Shown piece after piece: positions 15,126 through 24,700 of a DNA stretch of 64,000 nt. Within the stretch, counting starts at the first letter, position 1; each line of letters starts with the position of its first letter. Source of the DNA: Planctomycetota bacterium (GTDB taxonomy: Bacteria; Planctomycetota; UBA1135); contig JAJFFC010000005.1 in NCBI GenBank assembly GCA_021776795.1, forward strand, positions 173,501-237,500, in the 5' to 3' direction. Both the position numbers and the translations under genes were made by a program. The notes beneath the pieces are model-generated. The model made no database searches and was not told where the DNA came from. It saw nothing but the letters and a program-made list of their open reading frames with translations.

Positions 15126-16678
15126 TGCTGCCTCCGGTAACTGAGGTGGACCTCGAATCGGCCATCGCGACTAATCAGGAAATCCCCCACGCCATCGCCG
15201 TTGATGTCTTCCACTTGAACACTGCCGAGGAGTGCATCCATCGGCAGAGTGGCGACGACGTCGTCGCTAATGCTGACACCCGCAGTGCCTAACACAAAAG
15301 ATCGCACTTCTAAATCACCCTGACGGCCACGCTCCAAAATGTCTGGACGGCCATCCCCGGTAATGTCGAGAACAAAAGAATCCAAGGAAACCAAGGAGTT
15401 CATGTCATCGAGGGCATAACTCCTCGATTCCGAAAAGGAGGCGCGTTTTTGCCAGCCTGTTCTCGTGCTCGGGAAGCCGAGCAAACGGTGATCTACTTCT
15501 GGAGATAAGCCACCCAAAAGGGAGAGATCTAAATCCCATGCCGATAGGCAGAGATCGCCACCGCCATCGCCGTCGAGGTCATGGATATAAGCCCACATAT
15601 AACTGGTGTCAATTTTAAAGAACGCATCGGGTTCTCCAAACTCTTCGCTTAAGACCGGGTCGACATGGAGGCGCACCTTCCACGCGCCTTGTTGGCCGAG
15701 AACATCGGTACTACTGCGCACTTCCATCAAGTCTGCAGAAGGTCCTCCGCCGAGGTTTACCCACTCCAACTGCATGACCTCGTCGTCTTCATCGCTACTG
15801 TCTTGATTCAAGCGCAAGCGACGATTGGCTTCGGCAGAAAATTTGCCATCTGCTTGCTGCACATGGACGCGCAATTCTCCTTCAAACAGGTAGCTCAAAT
15901 CTAGCTTTCCGTCGCCGTTGAGATCTTTCCAGACTGGAGCGGGCAGCGCTTCATAGGTATACAAGGCAGGCGGACGGGCAATGACGCCAAGTGCCTCATT
16001 CGGTACGAATAAGTCGCTCATTTCTTGGCTGCTCAGCTTGGGCCGGGCCACACCACCTAAGAAATTACCCGAGGCGGTAGGCGCGCGCTCCACCTGCGCC
16101 TTCAGCGAAATTTCTCCCAGCAGGGTGCCATCGGTATCGATCAGGCGATAGCCCGTAGCCGTGACCAAGGCCAACTCCGGCTTGCCATCGCCATCGATGT
16201 CCGCTTGTGCTTCCCATAGCGGTAGAGCCTCTCCGCTTGGCATGTCAAGCAATAACGGGGTGGTGTCGAGAGCTAAGGGTCGGCCACTAGAGGTGCGCAC
16301 ATAAACCCCGCGACTGGCCAACATGAGGATTTCGGCACCTGGTGAGTCTTCGTCGTTGAGGTAATCGCCCACCTGCCAGGAAATCACGCCGGGTGAAAGA
16401 GCAATCTCCTGATCCGGTCCGGTGGAGAACACCAACCCTTGGTGCTGCAAATGAATATCCAGCGATCGCGTGCCATCGGCTTTGCGCACGGCGAGGTAAA
16501 GGTCTAGGTCGCCATCACCATCGGCGTCGGCAAAAGCCTGTTCGCCAATCGGGTCTCCCGCAGGTTGCACCAAGCTAGCTAAGTGTCCAATCTCCTGTGC
16601 CGGCAGTATTGGAGCAAGCACAACGGCTAAAAGCCCTGCTCGGAAATGAAATCCATAAGACCAAACTCTGTTCATCAT
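15122..16678 (-). CDS. Secreted FG-GAP/VCBS-repeat beta-propeller protein (first of pair)
   Basis: A 518-residue protein with an N-terminal signal (hydrophobic core GLLAVVLAPILPAQ) and repeats carrying DxDxDGxxD calcium loops: DADGDGDLDLYLAV, DIDGDGKPELALV, DLNGDGKLDLSYL, DLDGDGGGDLCLS, DITGDGRPDILE and DINGDGVGDFLIS. It is a paralogue of the next gene in overall plan. ATGA overlaps tie it to the PDZ lipoprotein upstream and the second FG-GAP gene downstream, so the two are made together. MMNR offers two adjacent ATGs; the first gives the overlap. Possible roles are surface binding or stabilising a complex; not shown by sequence. Confidence 0.82.
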   Translation of the reverse strand: MMNRVWSYGFHFRAGLLAVVLAPILPAQEIGHLASLVQPAGDPIGEQAFADADGDGDLDLYLAVRKADGTRSLDIHLQHQGLVFSTGPDQEIALSPGVISWQVGDYLNDEDSPGAEILMLASRGVYVRTSSGRPLALDTTPLLLDMPSGEALPLWEAQADIDGDGKPELALVTATGYRLIDTDGTLLGEISLKAQVERAPTASGNFLGGVARPKLSSQEMSDLFVPNEALGVIARPPALYTYEALPAPVWKDLNGDGKLDLSYLFEGELRVHVQQADGKFSAEANRRLRLNQDSSDEDDEVMQLEWVNLGGGPSADLMEVRSSTDVLGQQGAWKVRLHVDPVLSEEFGEPDAFFKIDTSYMWAYIHDLDGDGGGDLCLSAWDLDLSLLGGLSPEVDHRLLGFPSTRTGWQKRASFSESRSYALDDMNSLVSLDSFVLDITGDGRPDILERGRQGDLEVRSFVLGTAGVSISDDVVATLPMDALLGSVQVEDINGDGVGDFLISRDGRFEVHLSYRRQQ

Positions 16679-17622
16679 GGCTGATTGGACTCCGGAGCCA
16701 TGGGGCCTTGTTCCTCAAGAACCAGCTCACCGCTTTCCCATTGGAATAGGCTCAATACTGACCAACTGCTTTCTCCCCCATCTCGACGGTAGTGGAAGAG
16801 GTCCAATAGCAAAAGGTCACCGACCCAGAACTCGCCGCGGTCTTCGCCAGGCACCCGCGACCAATGAAACAGCGGCCATAAGCCAAACTCCGTCCAAACT
16901 CGGTCTGGGCTCCATGCGCGAACGGAGAAATCACGCTCTCGGCCATTCTCACGTAAGACCAATAGTTGGAAGTCTTCGCCTGGCTTCAAGCTAAGTCGAA
17001 CCCGGCGCACAAACTCAGACGAGGAGCCACTGTCGTGGCCTTGGAACTGCAAAATGGTGTCGCCAATCTCGATGCCGGCCCAATCCATGGGGCTTTCGTC
17101 GTCGAGGCTGTAAACCACGGGGCGCCCTTGGCTATCGTCCTGGAATGCGGCGCGCAGCAATCCTCGCTCGACAAAGTAAAGGCGGCGAGCACGAGAAGTG
17201 GAACGCATTTGCAGCGTGGCCTCGGTTTGCAGAACTTCACTGCCTCTTTGGAATTCCAAAACGACCGTGCGCGCTTCGCCCTCCTGGGCCAGCAAGGAGT
17301 CCAGTCGTTGAGGATCGTCGACGGCCTGACCGTCGTAGCTCAACAAAATATCGCCCAAGGAAATCCCGCCTTGGGAGGCAGGGCCTTCGCCGTCAACCGC
17401 GACGACGCGCACGCCAGGCTGTACATCTAAGGAGAAGACGTCGGCCGCTTGATTCAAATCGACTTCCATGCCTAACCATGCCTCTTCACGCTGGCTGTCA
17501 TCGACAAGCGTTTCTAAGCCATAGAACGATGGTGGCAGAGGCAAGGCTTCGGTGGTGAAGCTGCATGCCGGAAGCAGGGCAACCACAGTTGCCGCCAGCC
17601 AAGGGGATTTGCAGGAAATCAA
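16675..17622 (-). CDS. PDZ-domain lipoprotein, TTG start
   Basis: The track start (17694) overlaps the permease gene by 76 bp and lacks a signal peptide. A TTG at 17622 overlaps the permease stop as TTGA and gives MISCKSPWLAATVVALLPAC, a textbook lipoprotein signal with lipobox LPAC, so I take that start. The 315-residue protein then has two PDZ-like domains (GVRVVAVDGEGPASQGGISLGDILLSY at about 65-130; SPMDWAGIEIGDTILQFQG at about 180-240) and a C-terminal beta-rich part with many Trp. No protease motif is seen. It is predicted to sit at the envelope between the ABC exporter and the FG-GAP proteins of the operon. Confidence 0.8.
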   Translation of the reverse strand: MISCKSPWLAATVVALLPACSFTTEALPLPPSFYGLETLVDDSQREEAWLGMEVDLNQAADVFSLDVQPGVRVVAVDGEGPASQGGISLGDILLSYDGQAVDDPQRLDSLLAQEGEARTVVLEFQRGSEVLQTEATLQMRSTSRARRLYFVERGLLRAAFQDDSQGRPVVYSLDDESPMDWAGIEIGDTILQFQGHDSGSSSEFVRRVRLSLKPGEDFQLLVLRENGRERDFSVRAWSPDRVWTEFGLWPLFHWSRVPGEDRGEFWVGDLLLLDLFHYRRDGGESSWSVLSLFQWESGELVLEEQGPMAPESNQP

Positions 17623-18479
17623 AGTGCTTTTCGACGGAACAGGAACAGGCCCATCAGGGCGAACAACAACACCGCAGGCCATGGGGAATACCATCCTGGC
17701 CCGACCACGCTTTCTTCCCAGTCATAGGTGAACGCATCATTAAATCCAGCGGCGAATCTGGAAGTGCGCTCCAGAAAGGAATCGGCGCCAAGTGCAGGCA
17801 GGAGATCGGTAAACAACCAGGGAGCGCGGTCTCCAAGGGTTTCATGCAACAGGGTCGGCGCAAGCATGAGAGTTAGGCCGGCGCCAAGAGCCACGGCCCC
17901 TCGGCGGAACATGGCGCCAAAGGCCACAGCCATCACGCCCAGGGCCATAAGTGGGCCGACGGCATGCCAAAGGGATAGGTAGAGGTAATGCGCTACCTCG
18001 TCGTCTTCGATGCTCAAGATGACTTGGCCATCTTCCATGATGTCGCCAGCCTCGAAGAAGGTGGAGGCACTTGCGGCAGAGGCCAAAGTAGCCGCAGCCA
18101 GTAAGGTGAGCGGCAAGACCAGTGCGACCAACAAACGAGCGCCGAGGAAGTGGAGCCGCGATAAACGACGCGATAGTGGATCACGGATGGCGCCACTGGC
18201 AATCTCACGCGGAAGGCCTCCGGCAAGGTGTGCCACAATGCCAATCTCGGCCAGGAACAAGCCAGCGCGGGCGCCACTGCCGAACTGCGGCCAGAAATTC
18301 CAAGCTCCGGTTTGCTCCGGCCCCGGTCCACCGGCGCCATGCAAAATGCCCAGCTTGATTCGCGCGAAGGCGACAAAGAGAGTCGCGAGGAGCATCACGC
18401 CAAAGTGCAGCCAAAATACGGAGCGGCGGTGCGTGAGCAGATAAAACTCACCGCGAACAGCGCGCAGGAAGGCACTCAT
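17619..18479 (-). CDS. ABC-2-type transporter permease
   Basis: The start was set at MSAFLRAVRGEF, which overlaps the ATPase stop as ATGA; the track's first 106 residues are antisense-like and rejected. The 286-residue protein has about six hydrophobic segments (FWLHFGVMLLATLFVAFA; LLVALVLPLTLLAAATLASAA; GPLMALGVMAVAFGAMF; WPAVLLFALMGLFLF) and a periplasmic loop, the plan of ABC-2 or NosY/GldF-type permeases. With the adjacent ATPase it forms an exporter or a mechanotransmission-type ABC unit. The substrate is not evident; the coupled PDZ and FG-GAP genes suggest a link to secreted proteins. Confidence 0.85.
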   Translation of the reverse strand: MSAFLRAVRGEFYLLTHRRSVFWLHFGVMLLATLFVAFARIKLGILHGAGGPGPEQTGAWNFWPQFGSGARAGLFLAEIGIVAHLAGGLPREIASGAIRDPLSRRLSRLHFLGARLLVALVLPLTLLAAATLASAASASTFFEAGDIMEDGQVILSIEDDEVAHYLYLSLWHAVGPLMALGVMAVAFGAMFRRGAVALGAGLTLMLAPTLLHETLGDRAPWLFTDLLPALGADSFLERTSRFAAGFNDAFTYDWEESVVGPGWYSPWPAVLLFALMGLFLFRRKAL

Positions 18480-19453
18480 GATGCTTGCTCCAGGGCTTGG
18501 TGGAAGACATCGATGAGACTCGCTCGTTCGCGCTCGAAGGCAGAGACTTCGGCGCCTGCATCGACCAACTTCTGCAGCGTAGCCACAGGGTCGAAAGATT
18601 CTTGCACGCGGACCTCGAAACCACCATGGCGTTGTTCGGGAGGGCCGACCACTCCCGTAGCGCTGGATAGAATCTCGCGCACGCGATCGGCCTGGCCAGC
18701 TTCGATGCGCAGGCGATCGCCCGAGGCCGCAAGTAAAGAGGCGACCTCTCCTTCGAGCAAAGTTTCTCCGTCCTCGATGATGCCGACGCGGTCGCAAACA
18801 TGCTCGACCTCGCGCAAGTGGTGGCTACTCAGAATGACGGTGACGCCTAGGTCCTGGCACAAAGTGCGGAAGAGGTCAAGCAAACGCTCGACGCCCTCGG
18901 GGTCGAGGCCTGACAAGGGTTCATCTAGCACCAACAGCTCGGGGGCGCCCAACAGCGCTCGCGCCACGGCAGCGCGCCGGCCTTGGCCATGAGATAAGCG
19001 GTCTCCCCGATTGTGTTGACGGTGGGATAAACCCACCAAATCTAAGACGTCATCGACACCGCGGTGCACGCGCCCCTGAGAATCCGTGTGGTTCTGGCGT
19101 GATAGCCCTCCGCGAATGCAAGCGACCTCGAGATTTTGGCGCAAGGTCAGGGAGTCATCCATACCCGGCGGGTCGAGGCCAATGCCATAGGCTTGGGGCA
19201 GGCGAGACAATCGTGTGGCAGAAACGCCGAACATCTCGACCTTGCCTTGCTGGAAAGGCAAAAAGCCCAGCAGGCAGCGCATGGCCGTGGTTTTGCCGGC
19301 GCCGTTGCGGCCAAGCAGGCCGTACAACTCCCCCCGGCCAACGGCTAAATCAACGCCCTTCAAAATGGGGCGTCCACCTAGGCGGACATGAAGCCCGGAA
19401 ATCGAGGCAGCGAGAGTATCGGACATGGATGGCTTGGGTGTCCTGACGGACAT
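18476..19453 (-). CDS. ABC transporter ATP-binding protein
   Basis: A 325-residue ATPase with Walker A GRNGAGKTT, signature LSHGQGRR (LSGGQ variant), Walker B LLVLDEPLSGLDP and the H-loop ILSSHH. A C-terminal extension of about 85 residues, after residue 240, resembles the regulatory tails of NatA/CcmA-like ATPases of ABC-2 exporters. First gene of the five-gene run. Start options are 19453 (MSVRTPKP) and the internal ATG at 19426 (MSDTLAAS); I keep the longer. A TAGGCT box lies upstream, overlapping the -10 of the divergent HAD gene. Confidence 0.9.
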   Translation of the reverse strand: MSVRTPKPSMSDTLAASISGLHVRLGGRPILKGVDLAVGRGELYGLLGRNGAGKTTAMRCLLGFLPFQQGKVEMFGVSATRLSRLPQAYGIGLDPPGMDDSLTLRQNLEVACIRGGLSRQNHTDSQGRVHRGVDDVLDLVGLSHRQHNRGDRLSHGQGRRAAVARALLGAPELLVLDEPLSGLDPEGVERLLDLFRTLCQDLGVTVILSSHHLREVEHVCDRVGIIEDGETLLEGEVASLLAASGDRLRIEAGQADRVREILSSATGVVGPPEQRHGGFEVRVQESFDPVATLQKLVDAGAEVSAFERERASLIDVFHQALEQAS

Positions 19454-19481
19454 GGGGCCGCTGTCATCTTCTCCCGGTGCG

Positions 19482-19491
19482 AGCCTAGAAT
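19482..19491. promoter_or_regulatory. Overlapping divergent -10 boxes (HAD gene / ABC operon)
   Basis: AGCCTAGAAT carries TAGAAT on the plus strand (19486-19491), 6 nt before the HAD ATG, and TAGGCT on the minus strand (19487-19482), about 29 nt before the ABC ATPase ATG. The boxes share the central CTAG, so the two promoters would exclude or set each other. Confidence 0.4.
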
Positions 19492-19497
19492 CAACTG

Positions 19498-20196
19498 ATG
19501 ACCTTCCCCTATAAGGCGCTTACGTTCGATTGCTTCGGTACGTTGATGGATTGGCGGCGAGGTCAGCGAGAATCTTTGTGGAATTTGCCCGAATGTGCCC
19601 CTCTGCGCGCTGAGGGGGTCGAGACCTTTGCCGCATTGGATCGCGATCGCATGTTGGCGGAGCAGAAATTACAGCGCGGACCCTTTTTACCCTATGGGCA
19701 GGTGCTGCAAGGGTCGCTCGCCAGCGCCGGAGAGCGCCATGGCATCGACTTCGCGGCCAGCAGCCTGCGGAGCTACGCCTCGGCCATGGCGCATTGGCCC
19801 GCTTTTTCCGATAGCGCCGAGGGCTTGGCCCAGCTCTCTGCTCATGTGCAGATTGGACTACTGAGCAACTGCGAGGAAGACATTCTGCGCCAGGTGGCAC
19901 ACAACCAGCTTGGGTGCCCGCAGGCCACATGTCTAAGTGCGGATGCGGTGAAAAGCTACAAGCCGGCGCCTAGTCATTGGAAAGCCTACTTAACCTATAG
20001 TGGCCTAAAGCCGGCAGAGGTTCTTCATGTCAGTGCCTATGACCATTACGATTTGCGGCCGGCACAGGCCCTTGGCTTCCCGGTGGCCTTTATTGCTCGC
20101 GACCAAGAATGCCTACCCGACGACCTCAAGGTCGAACACCAGGCCAAGGATGTACTTGACCTGGTGTTGCAGTTGGGCTTTGCCGCGAAGGGCTAG
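19498..20196 (+). CDS. HAD-superfamily hydrolase, 2-haloacid dehalogenase-like
   Basis: A 232-residue HAD protein of the type II haloacid dehalogenase group. Motif I is FDCFGTLMDW with the nucleophile Asp, motif II is the Ser of LLSNCE, motif III is the Lys of VKSYKPAP, and motif IV lies in SAYDHYDLRPA. The helical cap after motif I has the expected length. It may dehalogenate short 2-haloacids or act as a phosphatase; the family alone cannot decide. A TAGAAT box 6 nt before the ATG suggests a leaderless single-gene transcript. Its TAG stop interlocks with the SPFH gene stop (CTAG). Confidence 0.88.
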   Translation: MTFPYKALTFDCFGTLMDWRRGQRESLWNLPECAPLRAEGVETFAALDRDRMLAEQKLQRGPFLPYGQVLQGSLASAGERHGIDFAASSLRSYASAMAHWPAFSDSAEGLAQLSAHVQIGLLSNCEEDILRQVAHNQLGCPQATCLSADAVKSYKPAPSHWKAYLTYSGLKPAEVLHVSAYDHYDLRPAQALGFPVAFIARDQECLPDDLKVEHQAKDVLDLVLQLGFAAKG

Positions 20197-21182
20197 CGAA
20201 TGCTAGGCGGAGGTGGCGGAGGCGCCGCACCAGAGACCACCCCTTGTCCGCCCAACAGCTCACGCAAGCCGCCGATGCCTCCAAGAAGGTTGGCCGACTC
20301 AAACGGGATGAACACGGTCTTGTCTCCCTTGTGGTTCGCACCCAGAGTACCCAGCGTATCGAGATAAGACAGAGCTACCTGATACTGCGCAGGATCTGCC
20401 TTTAGGCCTACGAAAGATTGACGCACAATGGTCAGACCTTCGGCTTCCCCTTCGGCACGCAGGATGCGACTTTGGCGGTCGCCTTGCGCCATGGCGATTG
20501 CAGACTCGCGATGACCCTCTGCGCGAAGAATCTGAGATTGCTTCTCGCCTTCGGCCTCGAGGATGACGGCGCGACGCTCGCGTTCTGCGCGCATCTGCTT
20601 CTCCATCGCGACCTGAACGGATTCTGGCGGACTGATGTCCTGAAGCTCTACGCGGTTGACCTTGACGCCCCATTTATCAGTGGCGTCGTCGAGGACCGTG
20701 CGCATCTTGGAGTTGATTTCATCGCGCGAACCGAGAGTGGTATCGAGCTCCATCTCACCAATGATGTTACGTAAAGTGGTTTGCGCTAGTTTTTCGATGG
20801 CCATTGGCAAGTTCGCAACCTCGTAAATCGCACGCTTGGCATCGGTCACTTGGTAGTACAGCAAGCCGTTGACTTCGATCACCACGTTGTCTGCGGTGAT
20901 CACCGATTGCTCGGGAAAGTCAAAGACCTGTTCACGCAAATCCACGCTGTTGGAGTTGACGGCGCGATTAATGGGGCCGCGCGGGGTCTCGACCCGCATG
21001 CGCCAAGTAATTTGACGAGGGCGGTCAATGAACGGCCAAAGAATGTTGATGCCTGGCAGCAGAATCTTATGAAACCGACCAAGGCGTTCGACGATGACGA
21101 CCTCTGCTTGGCGCACAATCTTCAAGCCCTTCAGGGCAAGAAGAATGACCAGCAGGACGAGGGCTATGGGGATGTAAAGCAT
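20193..21182 (-). CDS. SPFH/stomatin-like membrane protein (paraslipin/QmcA type)
   Basis: A 329-residue protein with one N-terminal membrane anchor (MLYIPIALVLLVILLAL) followed by an SPFH domain: VERLGRFHKILLPGINILWPFIDR, DNVVIEVNGLLYYQVTD, and LRNIIGEMELDTTLGSRDEIN. A long charged coiled coil follows (MRAERERRAVILEAEGEKQSQILRAEG). It ends with a Gly/Pro tail. Such proteins form large membrane rings that organise lipids and proteases. It lies 5 bp downstream of the NfeD gene, the usual partner, so the two form an operon. Confidence 0.93.
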   Translation of the reverse strand: MLYIPIALVLLVILLALKGLKIVRQAEVVIVERLGRFHKILLPGINILWPFIDRPRQITWRMRVETPRGPINRAVNSNSVDLREQVFDFPEQSVITADNVVIEVNGLLYYQVTDAKRAIYEVANLPMAIEKLAQTTLRNIIGEMELDTTLGSRDEINSKMRTVLDDATDKWGVKVNRVELQDISPPESVQVAMEKQMRAERERRAVILEAEGEKQSQILRAEGHRESAIAMAQGDRQSRILRAEGEAEGLTIVRQSFVGLKADPAQYQVALSYLDTLGTLGANHKGDKTVFIPFESANLLGGIGGLRELLGGQGVVSGAAPPPPPPSIR

Positions 21183-21187
21183 GAATT

Positions 21188-21709
21188 TTAAGCTGGTATG
21201 ACCGTCAGGGTGTTGCCTGCCACAGATTGCACTTGCACGGTGGAGCCGGCTTCAATGGAAGTTTCCGAAGTGGCGCGCCAAGATTCAGACATGATCTTGA
21301 CCTCGCCGATGCCGTTGGCGGGAATTGCGGCAATCACCGTTGCATTGCGCTTCACGAGGGCTTCGACATTGCTCGGTTCGCCTTGATTCATAACCCGCTT
21401 CAAGAACAGCGGGCGCAAGATGACTAGGCCGATCACCGTACCGCCGGAGAACGCTAGGAGCTGAACGGACATGCTGGCATCGAATGCGGCAAATAAACCC
21501 GCAAGCAAGGTGCCGGGAGTCAGGGCGCCAAGCAGAAAGCCGGCGGTGAGAATTTCGCCAGCCATGAACAAAATAGTCAGGACTAGCCAGAATTCCCAAG
21601 ACAGGAGATCGGCGGGCGATTCGGCCCCGAAGAACTGCGAAAGTTGCTCCCAAAAGGTCAACTTTTCGGCAGCATTTTGAGCGAGAAGGAGGGTGAACAG
21701 AGAATGCAT
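21188..21709 (-). CDS. NfeD-family membrane protein
   Basis: About 173 residues. The start was set at MHSLFTLLL because the track start at 21718 is a TTG. After an N-terminal hydrophobic stretch come two or three membrane segments (WEFWLVLTILFMAGEILTAGFLLGALTPGTLLAGLFAA; LLAFSGGTVIGLVILRPLFL) and a C-terminal OB-fold of NfeD (ALVKRNATVIAAIPANGIGEVKI and VQVQSVAGNTLTVIPA). This short form lacks the N-terminal ClpP-like protease half. NfeD proteins bind stomatin-like partners, encoded 5 bp downstream. Confidence 0.88.
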   Translation of the reverse strand: MHSLFTLLLAQNAAEKLTFWEQLSQFFGAESPADLLSWEFWLVLTILFMAGEILTAGFLLGALTPGTLLAGLFAAFDASMSVQLLAFSGGTVIGLVILRPLFLKRVMNQGEPSNVEALVKRNATVIAAIPANGIGEVKIMSESWRATSETSIEAGSTVQVQSVAGNTLTVIPA

Positions 21710-21728
21710 GGCAAACAAACAGGGGGTA

Positions 21729-21757
21729 GCCCCTCTACTCTACGCAGGGAGAGGGGC
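21729..21757 (-). terminator. Hairpin after the tricorn gene
   Basis: GCCCCTCT pairs with AGAGGGGC around a 13-nt loop in the short gap between the tricorn stop and the NfeD start. No T tract follows, so it may be a weak terminator or a processing hairpin. Confidence 0.35.
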
Positions 21758-21770
21758 CAATATAGGCCTT

Positions 21771-24700
21771 TTAATCGTTTAACAGGCCTAAACCGACTTC
21801 AATCGCCTTATCTAGCTGAGGATCGCGACCCTGAACCCAGTCGGCAGGGTACATTTCCACCGGATAATCTGGCGGACAGCCGTTTAATTCCATGTTGGTC
21901 TTGGCTTCATCGTTGACGTACCAACCACGGAAGGGAAGACGCGCGAAGCTGCCATCGAGCATGGAGGTCCCTCCGGTGGAGATTACGGCACCGTAGGTTT
22001 GCTTGCCCACAATCGGGCCCCGCCCCAAGGTCTTGATCGACCATGAGAAGATCTCGGCGTTGGAGTAGCTGTTCTCGTTACAAAGAACCACCACCGGCTT
22101 GTCCCAGGTCGCAAAGATGCGCCGGCCTTGGGGATAGCCCACGCCCCCGCCGCGCGGAATCGTGAAAGCATGATCCTCGACCATGAGCATGGCCAACACC
22201 ATGTCCGTGGTCCAACCGCCGCCGTTCTCACGAACATCGATGATCAACGCGTCTTTGCCATGACCGGCATCGAACAGCTCGCGCTCGAAGTCAATCAGGC
22301 TTGGTGTGCCCATGGCTTCGATATGCAGGTAGCCCAGGCGCTCTTGGCTGTCGGCTTCGACTTTAGCGCGACGAGTTTCCTGTTCTTCGCGGTAGAGCAT
22401 GCTGTTGAGGCTGGAGGTAGGGCGAATCATGACTTCGCGAGTCTCCCCGTCGGCGCCTTGCACCGTGAGCCGTGTTTCTCGTCCGGTAGTGCCTTCCATC
22501 AGCTTTGCCCAGTTGCCACCTCTTTCATAAGAGGTGCCGTTGACAGCAAGCACAAGCTCCCCGGCTTGCAGTTGCGAAATGCTGCGCGCGGCAGGTCCAC
22601 CAGGCAATACGCGAGCAATCTTGCGCCCGGCATCGAGCTCGCCCTCTTCCCAGACTACGCCGAGACGACCAGTGCGGTTGCTATCGGTCTCGGCCGGAGC
22701 CGTAGAGCCAAAGCCGTAGTAGCCCATGTGACTTGCGTTCATTTCACCGAGCATCCAGTTGACCATGGCGCCATAGTCCTCTTGGGTAGAGGCCGACATA
22801 GCGAGAGGCATCCACTTGGCCAAGGAAGCGGCCCAATCATGACCATGGAAGTTCGGGTCATAGAACATGCGGTCTAGAGCACGCCAGCACTCTTCAATCA
22901 CGGCACGACGCACCGCCATGCGGTCTTCGCGATAACGCACGGAGAAAGCGTAGGTCGTGGCCTTACCACTGTTGCCAATGATGCGGCCGCCTTTGGTGTA
23001 GTACACCGCTTTGTCTTGGGTCAAGAAGTTGGAGATACTGGAACTCTCAAAGCTCTTGTCGGACATGTCGGTGATGTCGACCGTGAAGGACCCCGTTTCG
23101 GCGGTGGTGCCGGAAGTCAGGCGAGTCCCGGTGCGTGCGTTGTAATGCACCTTGGTGCTATCTGCGCTCCAGCCAATGGCACTTTCGTTGCCTTCGCGAC
23201 GAGTCACGCGGACCAAACGACGAGTGAGATCATCCCAGTCGATGACGACCGGGTCGACATCGGGCTTCTTGTCTTTCTTGTCCTTGTCACCATCTTTTTC
23301 CTCGTCCGCGTCTGCATCGGCTGCGGCCAGACCGCTGTCCTTGGAAACACGCTTGCCCTTGAGTTGATAAAGCTCACCTGGAGGAGTCGCTTCGCCGCTC
23401 AAGGTCTCACCCTCGAATTGAATGCTAATCGGTACACCATTCGATTCCGGGATGGCCAAGGTGAAGGAAAGGGTCATCGCTTTGCCGTCCCATTGCGGGT
23501 TGTCCATCGGTCCGGTGAACATGCCCGAGGCCACATCACCCTGCACCTCGCCATCTTGAAGCAAGATTTGAATGGTGAAGGGCAGACCACCTTCTGGAAG
23601 GTTGGGGCCAGTCGCCATGCCTTCCCAGGTTCCGCTGATGGGATCATCAGCGGCAGCAGTAGGTTCTTCACCGCCCTTGCCTTTGCCCTTCTTGCCCTTT
23701 TTGGCTTTCTTGGCCTTGTTCTCTTTCTCTTCCGCCTCGAGGCGTTCGCGCTCATTACGTTCGCGGTCAGCCGATTGCAGATAAGCCACCCAAACATCGG
23801 ATTCGTCATTCATCATGCGCTTCGAAGTGAAGGTGATGAAGCGACCGTCGGGCGACCAATGTGGAGATGTGTCGTCGTCGGGGTGACGAGTGAGGTTAAA
23901 CGGAGTGACACCAGGGCCTTCCTCGCCCTCTTCCACCCTGGCCCGAGCTAGGTAAATGTCGTAGTTGAAGTCGTTGTCGGACTGGGAGTACACCAGCCAC
24001 TGTCCGTCAGGAGCCCAGTCATAAGCCGGCGCTTCAAAGCCCTCGGCAATAACTCGCGAGATCACGAGACTTTCTGGGTCACCGACGACCAGGTCGCGAC
24101 CACCAACACTCCAGGCCAACAACTCACCGGTCGGCGACAAGGACAGCGAGCCTTCATCAAGGGCGGTATTGGTCAAACGTTCCAAATGAAACTCGTGTGC
24201 CAGGTAGAAGGGAAGGCTCTCTTCTTTCTCCTTTCCTTCTTCTTCTTTCTCTTCGTCCTTGCCTTCGACTTCTTCGCTGACGCCATCGCCGTCGTGGCTT
24301 CCAACATTTTCGCTAGGACGTACGCGGTAGATCTCGCCGTTGCCATCGCGCTCGGAGACAAAGATCAGTGCCTCGCCATCTTCGACCCATACCGGGTTGT
24401 AGTCCGGAGCGGGGTCGGTGGTCACGCGCACCGAACGCTGGATGTCTTCGCTGTGACGCATCACGTAGACGTCGCCGGCGGCCACAAAGGCGATGGCATC
24501 GCCATCGGGCGAAACAGCGATTTGGCTGGCGCCACGATCGACCGTGCGCTCATGGAACCGCGGCTTAGATGGGTCAAAGCTGCCGCGCACATCGAGCATT
24601 TGTGCTGCGCCATTGCTGAGGTCAATCCAAACCAAGGAGGCGTCGAGTTCGGCGATCGCGCGAGTGCCGTCGGCACTCAGGGAAGCATTGCGCAAACTGC

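Noticed and set aside
17623-17694. Longer ATG start of the PDZ gene
   Set aside because: It overlaps the permease gene by 76 bp and removes the lipoprotein signal; TTG at 17622 fits better.
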